A stretch of DNA of 64,000 bases. It comes from Pseudomonas karstica (GTDB lineage: Bacteria > Pseudomonadota > Gammaproteobacteria > Pseudomonadales > Pseudomonadaceae). The notes below the pieces were generated by a model. It saw only the letters and a list, made by a program, of their open reading frames with translations. It searched no databases and was not told where the DNA came from. Positions 1 to 7,981 of this stretch are shown piece by piece (within the stretch, counting starts at the first letter, position 1; each line of letters begins with the position of its first letter). The position numbers were made by a program, and so were the translations under genes. The stretch is from assembly GCF_009707515.1 (NCBI RefSeq), contig NZ_WLYI01000027.1, positions 1 to 64,000 on the forward strand. The letters run 5' to 3'.

Positions 1-375
1 GGACGGACATTGAGCGAACGCTGCATAGCTTGCTGGCTTGCGGGGTACGGTACAAGAGGCGGCGGTCAGATGGCGGACGGGAGGAACGGGGCCCACTTGG
101 CGATGACTCCGAGAAAAGTGTACTCCGTCGTATGGGGTGAACCGGGGCGATAAACCTGGCCCACAACGGTGCTCTCGGGTTTTCACAAGAAAACCGTCGT
201 TATTTTTATTCGATTAATATCGATAATATTTGCTTTTTTTTAGATATTTTTATTTTTAACTCCTTTAAATATCGATTTTTATCCATTATAAGATCTCCCA
301 CACCCCTGCGTCTGTTCCCTTTTCTGTCATCGGTCACGGCTATCCTGACCGCCGAGCCCGCCCAGGAGATGATCC
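1..375. other. Intergenic leader upstream of aguB, no gene seen
   Basis: No convincing coding region is present. The first 180 bases are GC-rich, then 190-300 is strikingly AT-rich for this genome. Inside it the 9-mer AATATCGAT occurs twice in the same orientation, at 216-224 and 268-276, which is 52 bp or about five helical turns apart. This could be a regulator-binding region for aguBA. In P. aeruginosa aguBA is controlled by the TetR-type AguR, but no aguR is visible here; it may lie left of the window. Confidence 0.4.
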
Positions 376-1254
376 ATGAGCCGTATCGTTACCGTCGCCG
401 CTACCCAGATGGCTTGTTCCTGGGACCTCGAAGCCAATATCGAGACCGCTGAAAAGCTGGTCCGCGAGGCTGCCGCCAAAGGTGCGCAGATCATCCTGAT
501 CCAGGAACTGTTCGAGAGCCCGTACTTTTGCCAGAAGCCAAACCCGGATTATCTGCAACTGGCTTCGTCGGTTGCAGACAATGTCGCCATCAAGCACTTT
601 CAGAAAGTCGCCAAGGAATTGCAGGTGGTCCTGCCTATCAGCTTTTTCGAGCTGGCTGGCCGCGCGCGCTTCAACAGCATCGCGATCATCGATGCCGATG
701 GTTCCAACCTCGGGATTTATCGTAAAAGCCACATCCCGGACGGTCCCGGCTACCACGAAAAGTACTACTTCAACCCCGGCGACACCGGTTTCAAAGTGTG
801 GAACACCCGCTACGCGAAAATCGGCGTGGGCATCTGCTGGGATCAGTGGTTCCCGGAATGCGCCCGTAGCATGGCGTTGCAAGGCGCAGAAATCCTGTTC
901 TACCCGACCGCTATCGGCAACGAGCCTCACGACAAGAGCATCTCGTCCCGTGACCATTGGCAGCGCGTGCAACAAGGCCATGCCGGCGCCAACCTGATGC
1001 CACTGGTTGCCAGCAACCGTATCGGCAACGAAGAGCAAGACGGTTACGATATCGACTTTTACGGTTCGTCGTTCATCGCCAACCCGTTCGGCGAGAAAGT
1101 TGAAGAGCTCAATGAAACCGAAGAAGGCATTCTGGTGCACAGCTTCGACCTCGACGAACTGGAACACATTCGCAGCGCCTGGGGGACGTTCCGTGATCGG
1201 CGCCCTAACCTGTACGGTGCGCTGAAAACCCTCGACGGTTCCCTGGAGTCTTGA
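376..1254 (+). CDS. aguB: N-carbamoylputrescine amidase
   Basis: Hydrolyses N-carbamoylputrescine to putrescine, CO2 and ammonia, the second step of the agmatine route to putrescine, in the cytoplasm. The 292-residue protein is a complete nitrilase-superfamily enzyme. The Glu of LIQELFESPYF, the Lys of YRKSHIPDGPGYHEKYYF and the Cys of GICWDQWFPE form the expected Glu-Lys-Cys triad. The ATG follows an AGGAG-type ribosome site (AGGAGATGATCC). Its stop lies two bases before the aguA start, so the two genes form a tightly coupled pair. Length and motifs match AguB closely. Confidence 0.95.
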   Translation: MSRIVTVAATQMACSWDLEANIETAEKLVREAAAKGAQIILIQELFESPYFCQKPNPDYLQLASSVADNVAIKHFQKVAKELQVVLPISFFELAGRARFNSIAIIDADGSNLGIYRKSHIPDGPGYHEKYYFNPGDTGFKVWNTRYAKIGVGICWDQWFPECARSMALQGAEILFYPTAIGNEPHDKSISSRDHWQRVQQGHAGANLMPLVASNRIGNEEQDGYDIDFYGSSFIANPFGEKVEELNETEEGILVHSFDLDELEHIRSAWGTFRDRRPNLYGALKTLDGSLES

Positions 1255-1256
1255 TC

Positions 1257-2363
1257 ATGACCACCTTGCACAGCACGCCTCGCCTCGATGGCTTCTACAT
1301 GCCGGCCGAATGGGCCCCACAAACCCAGGCCTGGATGGTCTGGCCCGAACGCCCGGACAACTGGCGCCTGGGTGGCAAGCCGGCACAGGCCGCTCACGTG
1401 GCAGTGGCCAAGGCCATCGCGCGTTTCGAGCCGGTGACAGTGGCGGTCTCGGCCGCACAGTACGAAAATGCTCGTGCCCGCCTGGACGTGCCGAATATTC
1501 GCGTAGTGGAGATGTCCAGCGACGATGCGTGGGTGCGGGACACCGGGCCGACCTTCGTGATCAATAACCGCGGTGAAGTCCGCGGTGTGCACTGGGATTT
1601 CAATGCCTGGGGCGGTTTTGACGGTGGCCTGTATTCGCCGTGGAATCGCGACTCCCAGGTGGCTGGCAAGATCCTCGAGATCGAGCGCAGCCCGGGTTAT
1701 CGTACTGAAGGTTTTGTGCTGGAAGGCGGTTCGATTCACGTCGACGGCGAAGGCACTCTGATCACCACCGAAGAGTGTCTGCTTAACCGCAACCGCAATC
1801 CGCACCTGGGGCGTGAGGAAATCGAAGCGGTACTCAGCGCCAACCTGGCTGTGGATAAGATCATCTGGCTGCCGGATGGCCTGTTCAACGACGAAACCGA
1901 CGGTCATGTGGATAACTTCTGCTGCTACGTACGCCCCGGAGAAGTGTTGCTGGCCTGGACCGACGACCCGCAAGACCCCAACTACGCACGCTGCCATGCC
2001 GCGCTGGATGTGTTGCAAAACAACACCGATGCCAAGGGGCGCTCGCTTGTAGTACATAAAATGCCGATCCCGGGGCCGCTGTATGCCAGCGAAGACGAAT
2101 GTGCCGGTGTCGATCCGGTGGACGGTACCCAGGAACGCAACCCGACCGTGCGGTTGGCGGGTTCGTACGTCAACTTCCTGATCGTCAATGGCGGCATCAT
2201 CGCGCCAAGTTTCGACGACCCGCTGGACAGCCGCGCCAAGGAAATCCTTCAGGGGCTATTTCCACAACATGAGGTGGTGATGGTGCCTGGTCGCGAGTTG
2301 TTACTGGGCGGCGGTAATATTCATTGCCTGACCCAACAACAACCGGCACCGCACAAAAACTGA
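1257..2363 (+). CDS. aguA: Agmatine deiminase
   Basis: Converts agmatine to N-carbamoylputrescine and ammonia, feeding AguB encoded just upstream. The protein is 368 residues, the usual length. Family signatures are visible: DDAWVRDTGPTF, the NDETDGHVDNF block, and near the C-terminus GGGNIHCLTQQQ, which carries the nucleophilic Cys of the guanidine-group modifying enzymes. A TTG six bases upstream is in frame, but the ATG at 1257 gives the conserved length and sits directly after the aguB stop. A rho-independent terminator follows at 2431-2463. Confidence 0.95.
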   Translation: MTTLHSTPRLDGFYMPAEWAPQTQAWMVWPERPDNWRLGGKPAQAAHVAVAKAIARFEPVTVAVSAAQYENARARLDVPNIRVVEMSSDDAWVRDTGPTFVINNRGEVRGVHWDFNAWGGFDGGLYSPWNRDSQVAGKILEIERSPGYRTEGFVLEGGSIHVDGEGTLITTEECLLNRNRNPHLGREEIEAVLSANLAVDKIIWLPDGLFNDETDGHVDNFCCYVRPGEVLLAWTDDPQDPNYARCHAALDVLQNNTDAKGRSLVVHKMPIPGPLYASEDECAGVDPVDGTQERNPTVRLAGSYVNFLIVNGGIIAPSFDDPLDSRAKEILQGLFPQHEVVMVPGRELLLGGGNIHCLTQQQPAPHKN

Positions 2364-2430
2364 GTGCAGTTGTAACCGCTGCACGCTGGATGAGACGGCT
2401 GTAGCGAGGCATTGGTTTAGCGCATCCAAC

Positions 2431-2463
2431 AAGCCCATGCCCGCAAGGGGCTTGGGCTTTTTT
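2431..2463 (+). terminator. Terminator of aguBA
   Basis: AAGCCCATGCCC, a GCAA loop and GGGGCTTGGGCTT can pair imperfectly and are followed by a T-rich run. It lies about 70 bases after the aguA stop. Confidence 0.8.
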
Positions 2464-2560
2464 GTGTCAAAACACCGATGAAAGCAAACGTTTCGCGGAA
2501 AATAATGGCTATTTAATATTTTTTAGACTTTTTTAGCCTAAATACAGACGATTCATGAAA

Positions 2561-2590
2561 TTGACACACTGTTGAAGGCACGGCTAGGAT
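2561..2590 (+). promoter_or_regulatory. Probable sigma70 promoter for the OprD porin
   Basis: TTGACA at 2561-2566 is followed after 18 bases by TAGGAT at 2585-2590. Transcription would start near 2597 and run through the hairpin at 2637-2669 before reaching the porin start at 2755. Confidence 0.55.
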
Positions 2591-2636
2591 TCGCTCCAAC
2601 GCCCGTGGCTGACCGCCATGATGTTCAATAAAAAAG

Positions 2637-2669
2637 GCCCGCGACATGTTCAATCGTCCGCGGGTTTTT
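2637..2669 (+). terminator. Terminator-like hairpin in the porin leader
   Basis: CCCGCGAC and GTCCGCGGG pair with a one-base bulge across a short loop, followed by TTTTTCTTTATTT. It lies between the predicted promoter (2561-2590) and the porin start codon (2755), so it could be an attenuator or the 3' end of a roughly 70-nt small RNA. The 9-mer ATGTTCAAT occurs both just before the stem and in its loop. Confidence 0.5.
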
Positions 2670-2754
2670 CTTTATTTCGGGGCAGCCAGCACCAGAAAGA
2701 TTGTAGGGGCCTGGTGTCGCAGGGCGTACTCAACCAGTAATAAGGAATAAGAAA

Positions 2755-4041
2755 ATGTTGAATAAACGGATGAGTCTGATTGCTCTGGGGATTTTGAGCG
2801 CGACGACAGCCCATGCCAACGACCAAGCCGAATCCAAGGGTTTTGTTGAAGACAGCCACCTGAACATCGGTGTACGTAACGCCTACATCAGCCGCGACTA
2901 CAAGAACCACCAGCAAGACAAAGCCGAATGGGGCCAAGGTTTCATCGGCAAGTTCGAGTCCGGCTTCACCCAAGGCACCGTCGGTGTGGGTGTGGACGTG
3001 ATTGGCCAATACGCTATTCGCCTGGATGGCGGTAAAGGCCGCAGCGGCGCTGGCGGTATCGACTTCTTCAAGCAAGGCGATAGCGGTTCAGCAGCCAATG
3101 ACCTGGCCAAGGGCGGTGCAGCCGTCAAGTTCCGCGTCTCCAACACCGTGCTCAAGTACGGTGAGCAGATGCCAGCCGTGCCGGTCCTGCAGTACGACAA
3201 CACCCGCTTGTTGTCGGAAACCTACACCGGTACCTCGATCGTTTCCAAAGAGATCGCCGGCCTGCAACTGGACGCCGGTCACTTTACCAAGGAATCTCGC
3301 AAGAGCGCCGAGGGCACCGACAGCGGTGGCCTGAAAAGCATCAACTACATTGGCGGTAGCTACAAATTCACCGAAAGCCTGTCGGCCGCGCTGTACGCTT
3401 CCGATATGGAAGACGTGCTGAAGAAGCAATACGTCAACGTCAACTACGTACTGGCCCTGCCAGAGAAACAATCGCTGACCTTTGACTTCAACGGCTACAA
3501 AACCAAGCTGGATCGCAGTTTCGCCTTGCAAAACCAAGGTGATGCCGACGCCCGCGACAACAAGATCTGGAGCCTGGGTGCCACTTGGGCCTTCGGTCCA
3601 CACAGCCTGACCCTGGCACACCAGCGCAGCACCGGTGACACCGGCTACCTGTACGGCGGCTACCGCAACGCTGGCGGTATTGGCGACGGTGGCAGCACCG
3701 TCCTGCTGGCCAACTCCTACTGGTCCGACTTCAACGGCAAGGACGAGCGCTCCTGGCAGGCAGGCTACGGCCTGGACTTCAGCGCCTTCGGCGTACCTGG
3801 CCTGACGTACAACATCGCTTACGTGCGCGGCACCAACATTGACGACGGCAGCGGCCGCGGCGATGGCACCGAGCGTGAAATCTTCAACCAGTTCAAGTAC
3901 GTGGTACAGAGCGGCGCGGCCAAAGACTTGAGCCTGCGTGCCCGTGCGTCCTGGTTGCGCGTTTCCAACAACGCCAGCAACTACAACGTTGGCGGTAACG
4001 AAATCCGTCTGTTCGCGGACTACCCGATCAACGTTTTCTAA
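2755..4041 (+). CDS. OprD-family outer-membrane porin
   Basis: An 18-stranded substrate-specific channel of the Pseudomonas OprD family, 428 residues, acting in the outer membrane. The signal peptide is MLNKRMSLIALGILSATTAHA. Typical OprD features are the early SHLNIGVRNAYISRDY strand, the WGQGF motif, the LDGGKGRSG block, the KYGEQMPAVPVL segment, GVPGLTYNIAYVRGTNID and the C-terminal Phe of the last beta strand. Members of this family import basic amino acids, peptides or small carboxylates. The location after aguBA does not decide the substrate, so no symbol is given. A strong terminator follows at 4081-4120. Confidence 0.93.
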   Translation: MLNKRMSLIALGILSATTAHANDQAESKGFVEDSHLNIGVRNAYISRDYKNHQQDKAEWGQGFIGKFESGFTQGTVGVGVDVIGQYAIRLDGGKGRSGAGGIDFFKQGDSGSAANDLAKGGAAVKFRVSNTVLKYGEQMPAVPVLQYDNTRLLSETYTGTSIVSKEIAGLQLDAGHFTKESRKSAEGTDSGGLKSINYIGGSYKFTESLSAALYASDMEDVLKKQYVNVNYVLALPEKQSLTFDFNGYKTKLDRSFALQNQGDADARDNKIWSLGATWAFGPHSLTLAHQRSTGDTGYLYGGYRNAGGIGDGGSTVLLANSYWSDFNGKDERSWQAGYGLDFSAFGVPGLTYNIAYVRGTNIDDGSGRGDGTEREIFNQFKYVVQSGAAKDLSLRARASWLRVSNNASNYNVGGNEIRLFADYPINVF

Positions 4042-4080
4042 TTGATCGAGCGTTACGCACTGGCCTGATATCAGGTTGAA

Positions 4081-4120
4081 AAAAAACGCCCCGTGGCCTT
4101 GGCCCCGGGGCGTTTTTTTT
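4081..4120 (+). terminator. Terminator after the OprD porin
   Basis: AAAAAACGCCCCG and CGGGGCGTTTTTTTT form a long GC stem flanked by A and T runs. It can act in both directions and probably also ends the minus-strand M48 operon. Confidence 0.9.
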
Positions 4121-4159
4121 GCCATAGAAAAGCCGCGTCAAAGCGCGGGGTACTAAGCC

Positions 4160-5737
4160 TCAGGCCTTCAGCGGGGCCAGCTTCTTGCAGTTTTCCTTGC
4201 GGGTCGGATATTGCTCGCACTTGCGCAGTACGGTTTGCACCTGTTGCGTATTCTTCAACTGCTGGTTGGCCAGCAACTTCTCGGTGATGAACAACTCTTC
4301 CGACCCCAGGTGGCGCTCGGCTTTATCGATCATCGCCAGTGCCGCGTTGCCATCGCCGCGCTTGAGGTGATAGCTGATCATCAAGTCGTAGGTCGCAGGC
4401 CCAGCCAGGGACCAGTCCTTGATTGCCTGCAGCTCTTTCAATGCCTCGCGGCCTTTACCCTGGGCCAGGCGCACGGCATAGGCGACGCTGCGAATACCCG
4501 GCTGACTGTTGACCGGGGAACTCAACGCGCGGCGGATAAACGTGTCGGCCTCGGGCAGTTTTTTCTGCGCCAGGGCATCGGTGGCGAAGTAGGCGTCCCT
4601 GTAGCCCTGGATGGCCTTGGCCACTTGCTGTGCGTTGCGTACTTTCGGCCAGCCCTGAGTGTCGACCCGGGCGCGACGTTCCTGGCGGTATTCCCGTTGC
4701 AGGTACTCACGCAGTTCCTTGTCACGGTCCAGGGTCGACATGTGGGAACGAGTGAAATATTGGGTGGTGGCGGTGATGCCGGTGGTCAAACCGTCCTTGA
4801 GCAACACGTCCAGCTCTTTGGTAAACCGGTTGAGGTTGAATTGTTGCAACGAGTCCTGCATGGCGTTTTTACGGGCGGTGAGAAAGCCTGTGAGCAAGGG
4901 CTTTTGCTTGCCCTGAAAGTCGCTGAGCCGCTCCAGGCTATGTGTGGCTCCACGGGGCGCATAACCGGCGCGGATCATCAGGTCGGTGCCCAGCAAGTCG
5001 GCCTGGTCTTCCTGGGTTCGGCCCCAGGCGGTGCTCCAGACATGATCGGAAAACGTATTGGCCAGCGAGGTATACAGCACGGTGTTGCCGATGGTTTTCT
5101 GGGTGCCGGCCGGGTCTTTGCTGAACAGTTTCATGGTGCCGGAGCTGCGATCCACACCGGTGTTGGCGGCCATCGCTGCCAGCGCCACCGTGGAGGCCAG
5201 CGTGGTGAACATTTGCTTCTGCTGCTGGAAGGCTGCCATGCGGTCATGGTGATGCAGCAGCACATGGCTCATCTCATGGCCGAGCATCGCGGCGATTTCG
5301 TCTTCGCTGCCAACGTTATCGAGCATGCCCAGCGGTACGAATATGTTGCCGTACGGGTCTGCCGAGGGCCCGAAGCTGCGACTGTCGGTGAGCTTCACCT
5401 GTAAGGTTGGCAACGTCCCCGGCCAGCCCTTGGACAGGCGCGTGACAATGCCCTGCAAGTACACCTGCAACATCGGGATATCCACCAGGTTTTGCTGGCG
5501 CGCTTCGGCGGCCGGTACCGCCCGGCCGTCATAGCTCAAGCGTTGTTGGCTTTGGCGTTGCGGATCGAGCTTGTAGTACTGGCGCACGTCGGTATTGTCG
5601 ACGTAATGGCCCTTGACCCGCGACTGTGTCGACGGCCCCACCAGATTCAGAAACGCCTGGTCAGCACCCTTCAAGGTGGCGCACCCGCTGAGCAGTGCAC
5701 TGGCCAGGAGGCTGGCCGCCAAAAGATATCCCTTCAC
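4160..5737 (-). CDS. M48-family metalloprotease lipoprotein
   Basis: A periplasmic zinc protease of the BepA/LoiP type (M48), 525 residues. The N-terminus MKGYLLAASLLASALLSGCATLKG is a lipoprotein signal with a lipobox Cys. The zinc motif is in GHEMSHVLLHHH (HExxH), with the third-ligand region near EDQADLLGTDLM. The C-terminal 150 residues look like helical TPR-type repeats. I chose the GTG start at 5737 because it follows AGGAG by seven bases and begins the signal peptide; longer in-frame ATG starts would bury the signal. It is the last gene of the CHASE2, SH3-like, M48 operon, 13 bases after its neighbour. Confidence 0.88.
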   Translation of the reverse strand: MKGYLLAASLLASALLSGCATLKGADQAFLNLVGPSTQSRVKGHYVDNTDVRQYYKLDPQRQSQQRLSYDGRAVPAAEARQQNLVDIPMLQVYLQGIVTRLSKGWPGTLPTLQVKLTDSRSFGPSADPYGNIFVPLGMLDNVGSEDEIAAMLGHEMSHVLLHHHDRMAAFQQQKQMFTTLASTVALAAMAANTGVDRSSGTMKLFSKDPAGTQKTIGNTVLYTSLANTFSDHVWSTAWGRTQEDQADLLGTDLMIRAGYAPRGATHSLERLSDFQGKQKPLLTGFLTARKNAMQDSLQQFNLNRFTKELDVLLKDGLTTGITATTQYFTRSHMSTLDRDKELREYLQREYRQERRARVDTQGWPKVRNAQQVAKAIQGYRDAYFATDALAQKKLPEADTFIRRALSSPVNSQPGIRSVAYAVRLAQGKGREALKELQAIKDWSLAGPATYDLMISYHLKRGDGNAALAMIDKAERHLGSEELFITEKLLANQQLKNTQQVQTVLRKCEQYPTRKENCKKLAPLKA

Positions 5738-5750
5738 CGCAACGCTCCTT

Positions 5751-6116
5751 TTATTGATTGCAGCCCGCACCAAAACCGATGGTGGACTTGTTGTGGCTGT
5801 CCTTGGCCTGGCTCTTGGGCAGCTTGTCGCACGGCAGCTCGACCACATTCAGCGGCGGTTCGATGCGCAAGTCCATGGTGTCCAGCCAGACCTTCTGCCC
5901 GGCTAGCTCCACCTGCACCAGATCCAGTGCCTGGTTGTACTGCAGCACCGGTACCGGCTGTGTCGGTGCGTCTTTGCGCGGCAGGTCGCGTTGCTGCTTG
6001 CCTTGTTCATCCAGCACCGCCACCGGGTCGGCGAGGAACGCCTTGATGCTGTGCGTTTCCGCCCAGGCGGGCTGGCTGAAGAGCGCGGCGAGCAACACGA
6101 AAAGGGTTCTGTTCAT
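5751..6116 (-). CDS. Small exported protein, possibly SH3-like
   Basis: A 121-residue protein with a clear Sec signal (MNRTLFVLLAALFSQPAWA, then ETHS). I do not recognise a named family. The mature part has a pattern that resembles a bacterial SH3b fold: VAVLDEQG, PVPVLQYNQALDLVQVEL, then AGQKVWLDTMDLRI. It has a Cys in VELPCDK and another near the C-terminus that could form a disulphide. It lies 37 bases after the CHASE2 gene and 13 before the M48 lipoprotein, so it is probably co-translated with both in the envelope. Start chosen at the ATG that opens the signal peptide. Confidence 0.75.
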   Translation of the reverse strand: MNRTLFVLLAALFSQPAWAETHSIKAFLADPVAVLDEQGKQQRDLPRKDAPTQPVPVLQYNQALDLVQVELAGQKVWLDTMDLRIEPPLNVVELPCDKLPKSQAKDSHNKSTIGFGAGCNQ

Positions 6117-6153
6117 CCTTGAGTTCCTTGAGTGAGACGAGAGAGCGGCACTG

Positions 6154-7497
6154 TCAGCGGCCCCGGTCGAAGAAGGCTTCGAACCGATCGCTGAGCAGCA
6201 CCAACGATAGCAACGTAATGCCCAGCACGTTGACGGCTGTGTAGTGGTTGTTTCGTAGCACAATGCACACCGCCGCCAGCACCATCAGGACCAGCCCCCA
6301 GGCAGGATACGGTGACGAAAAAAGGCGCCTCTCCCAGGATGGCCAACGGGTCCATGCAGGCTGCTTGGCCAACTGCCTGGCATGCAGCGCCTTGAACAGG
6401 GCGATCAACGCCAGCAGCCCAAGCTCCAGCACATCCAGCCAACTGATATTGAAGAGCGGCAGGCTGCCCGGCTCGCGGTCGTAGTCCATGCCTTTGGTCA
6501 TCAGGTTATCCAGGGCCATGGCATGCAGATAAACCCCGGGGATCAGCCCATGGACTGGGGACTGCACTAAGTCGCCGGTGGAGGTAATCTTCGCCCCGAC
6601 CATCACCAGGCGATCACCCAACAACTGCGCAATCAACGCCTGATCCTCGGGAGCGCTGACCTCAAGATCACTGGCCGACAGGGTCAGGCTATACGCACAG
6701 CGCGCCTGGGCCGAGTCGTCGAACCTCCAGAACACCGCCTGGGCCAACTGCCTCAGCCAGTCCGGCAGAAAATGAGACGGTGATGCGCAATCGCTAAGGT
6801 CCTTGATGCGCGCCTGTTGCGGCGCCAACTTGAGCCCCCACTGCACCACCAGCGGTGCTGAGGCCACGGTGGCCTGCGCATTCTCGGGCAACCGCTGGCA
6901 GGTTTGCGTCTTGCAGTACTCGCGATAGAGCGCCATGGCTGGCGTCTCCAGCACGCCCTGAGACGTCTTGAGCGCCAACGGATAGCGATCATCCACCCCG
7001 TCCCACAGCACCAGCGCCGGTTGGCTGATCCCGGTAAAAGGCGCCAAGGTATTGGCCTGCCCATCCTCACCCCGCGTCACACCGGTATTGGCCACAAACA
7101 GCGCAATACCCTGACGCTGATACCGCTCGAACACATTCGCCAACAACTGACTGCCTCGTGCCGGATCGCCTAAGGAGTGATCGTGGCTGTACAACAAATC
7201 CACAAACACCGCCTTGGGCTTGTACGCCAGCAAACGCTTGAACAACTTGCTTTGCTCGTCGTAAGGCATCGGCCACGAGGTGTTATTGCGCATCAGGTAG
7301 GCATCGTCGACCAGCACCACCGCCACTTGCTGCTGGCCGGTGTTGGGATAGCCGCCGGAAAGCATGCGGTTAAACCACTGTGCGGACGCCTTGTCGCTGG
7401 AACTGGCCAGGCCGAAAGGATCAAGGATCGCCAACAAGACGATCAGCGCCGCGAGGTAATAGCGGCGGCGGGTGAAAAGAGGGGGTTTATTCAACAT
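6154..7497 (-). CDS. CHASE2-domain membrane protein without output domain
   Basis: A 447-residue inner-membrane protein. One N-terminal transmembrane helix (about residues 12-30) is followed by a large periplasmic CHASE2 sensor domain (VAVVLVDDAYL, PMPYDEQSKLFKRLLAYKPKAVFVDLLY, and the GD-V-GA pattern in GDRLVMVGAKITSTGDLV), then three hydrophobic segments near the C-terminus. CHASE2 is normally joined to a cyclase, kinase or phosphatase; none is present here and the protein ends about 8 residues after the last helix. It is the first gene of a three-gene operon with an exported SH3-like protein and an M48 protease, which may be its effectors. Start at the ATG at 7497; an upstream in-frame ATG would add an unlikely arginine-rich tail. 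Confidence 0.85.
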   Translation of the reverse strand: MLNKPPLFTRRRYYLAALIVLLAILDPFGLASSSDKASAQWFNRMLSGGYPNTGQQQVAVVLVDDAYLMRNNTSWPMPYDEQSKLFKRLLAYKPKAVFVDLLYSHDHSLGDPARGSQLLANVFERYQRQGIALFVANTGVTRGEDGQANTLAPFTGISQPALVLWDGVDDRYPLALKTSQGVLETPAMALYREYCKTQTCQRLPENAQATVASAPLVVQWGLKLAPQQARIKDLSDCASPSHFLPDWLRQLAQAVFWRFDDSAQARCAYSLTLSASDLEVSAPEDQALIAQLLGDRLVMVGAKITSTGDLVQSPVHGLIPGVYLHAMALDNLMTKGMDYDREPGSLPLFNISWLDVLELGLLALIALFKALHARQLAKQPAWTRWPSWERRLFSSPYPAWGLVLMVLAAVCIVLRNNHYTAVNVLGITLLSLVLLSDRFEAFFDRGR

Positions 7498-7747
7498 CCA
7501 TGTCTCAATCAAGGAAAACGGGGCTCTGTGGGCGCAGGAAAGCTGGCGCCTAAGCCGACAGGCATACATGCGAGTGCGTGGGTTTTAAAGGACCGGGGAG
7601 GGGGTGTCAATCATAAATGTGGCTAAGGGCCACATTGCTTTCGTTGATGTGCGAGATGGTTGTACAGGTCAGGGCCCGGCTTGACCCAGCGGCGCAAAGC
7701 TGTAGGAACGTACAAGTGTCGCTTGTGAGAGAGAGGGCGACAGTCTG

Positions 7748-7762
7748 ATGGGAGACACCTGT
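7748..7762 (+). promoter_or_regulatory. Candidate sigma54 enhancer site, copy 1
   Basis: ATGGGAGACACCTGT, found again base for base at 18997-19011. It lies about 135 bp upstream of the -24 element at 7896, the usual distance for an upstream activating sequence. The probable binder is the sigma54 activator encoded at 20163-21233. Confidence 0.6.
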
Positions 7763-7895
7763 TACATCAGCAAGTCTAAATCCAAAAAACAAGAAGCTGA
7801 TACATTTAGAAAAAATACTATTTTTGTATTAAATACAGAAGGTTAGTTAAAAAATTATCAACCTCTTCAGCATGGCCAATGCTTTTTTCAGCGAA

Positions 7896-7911
7896 TGGCA
7901 CCTGAATTGCT
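7896..7911 (+). promoter_or_regulatory. Sigma54 (-24/-12) promoter of the TRAP operon
   Basis: TGGCAC, five bases, then TTGCT, matching the consensus TGGCAC-N5-TTGCW exactly. It is about 70 bp upstream of the dctP-like start at 7982. Confidence 0.85.
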
Positions 7912-7981
7912 TTATCACTTGCATCCAGTCGCTGGCCCCAAGGCCATTGATCAATAAAAACAATAAATTCAGGAGAACCCA

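Larger units (their letters stand above)
7498..7981. other. Divergent intergenic region holding the TRAP operon control sites
   Basis: No gene is seen. It separates the minus-strand CHASE2 operon from the plus-strand TRAP operon. It contains the 15-bp shared motif at 7748-7762, an AT-rich stretch with the dyad TGTATTAAATACA at 7825-7837, and the sigma54 promoter at 7896-7911. Confidence 0.7.

Noticed and set aside
3088..4125. Long open frame on the minus strand opposite the OprD porin
   Set aside because: Shadow frame of a GC-rich gene; no ribosome site, no domain, and the plus-strand porin is certain. The same applies to the long minus-strand frames opposite DctQM (9583-11145), the OFA permease (46764-47924) and hisH/hisA (49214-50512).
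7825..7837. TGTATTAAATACA as a GntR operator for the first TRAP operon
   Set aside because: The half-sites match the palindrome at 25573-25584 but the spacing is different and the region is AT-rich, so chance is likely. Kept only as a remark.
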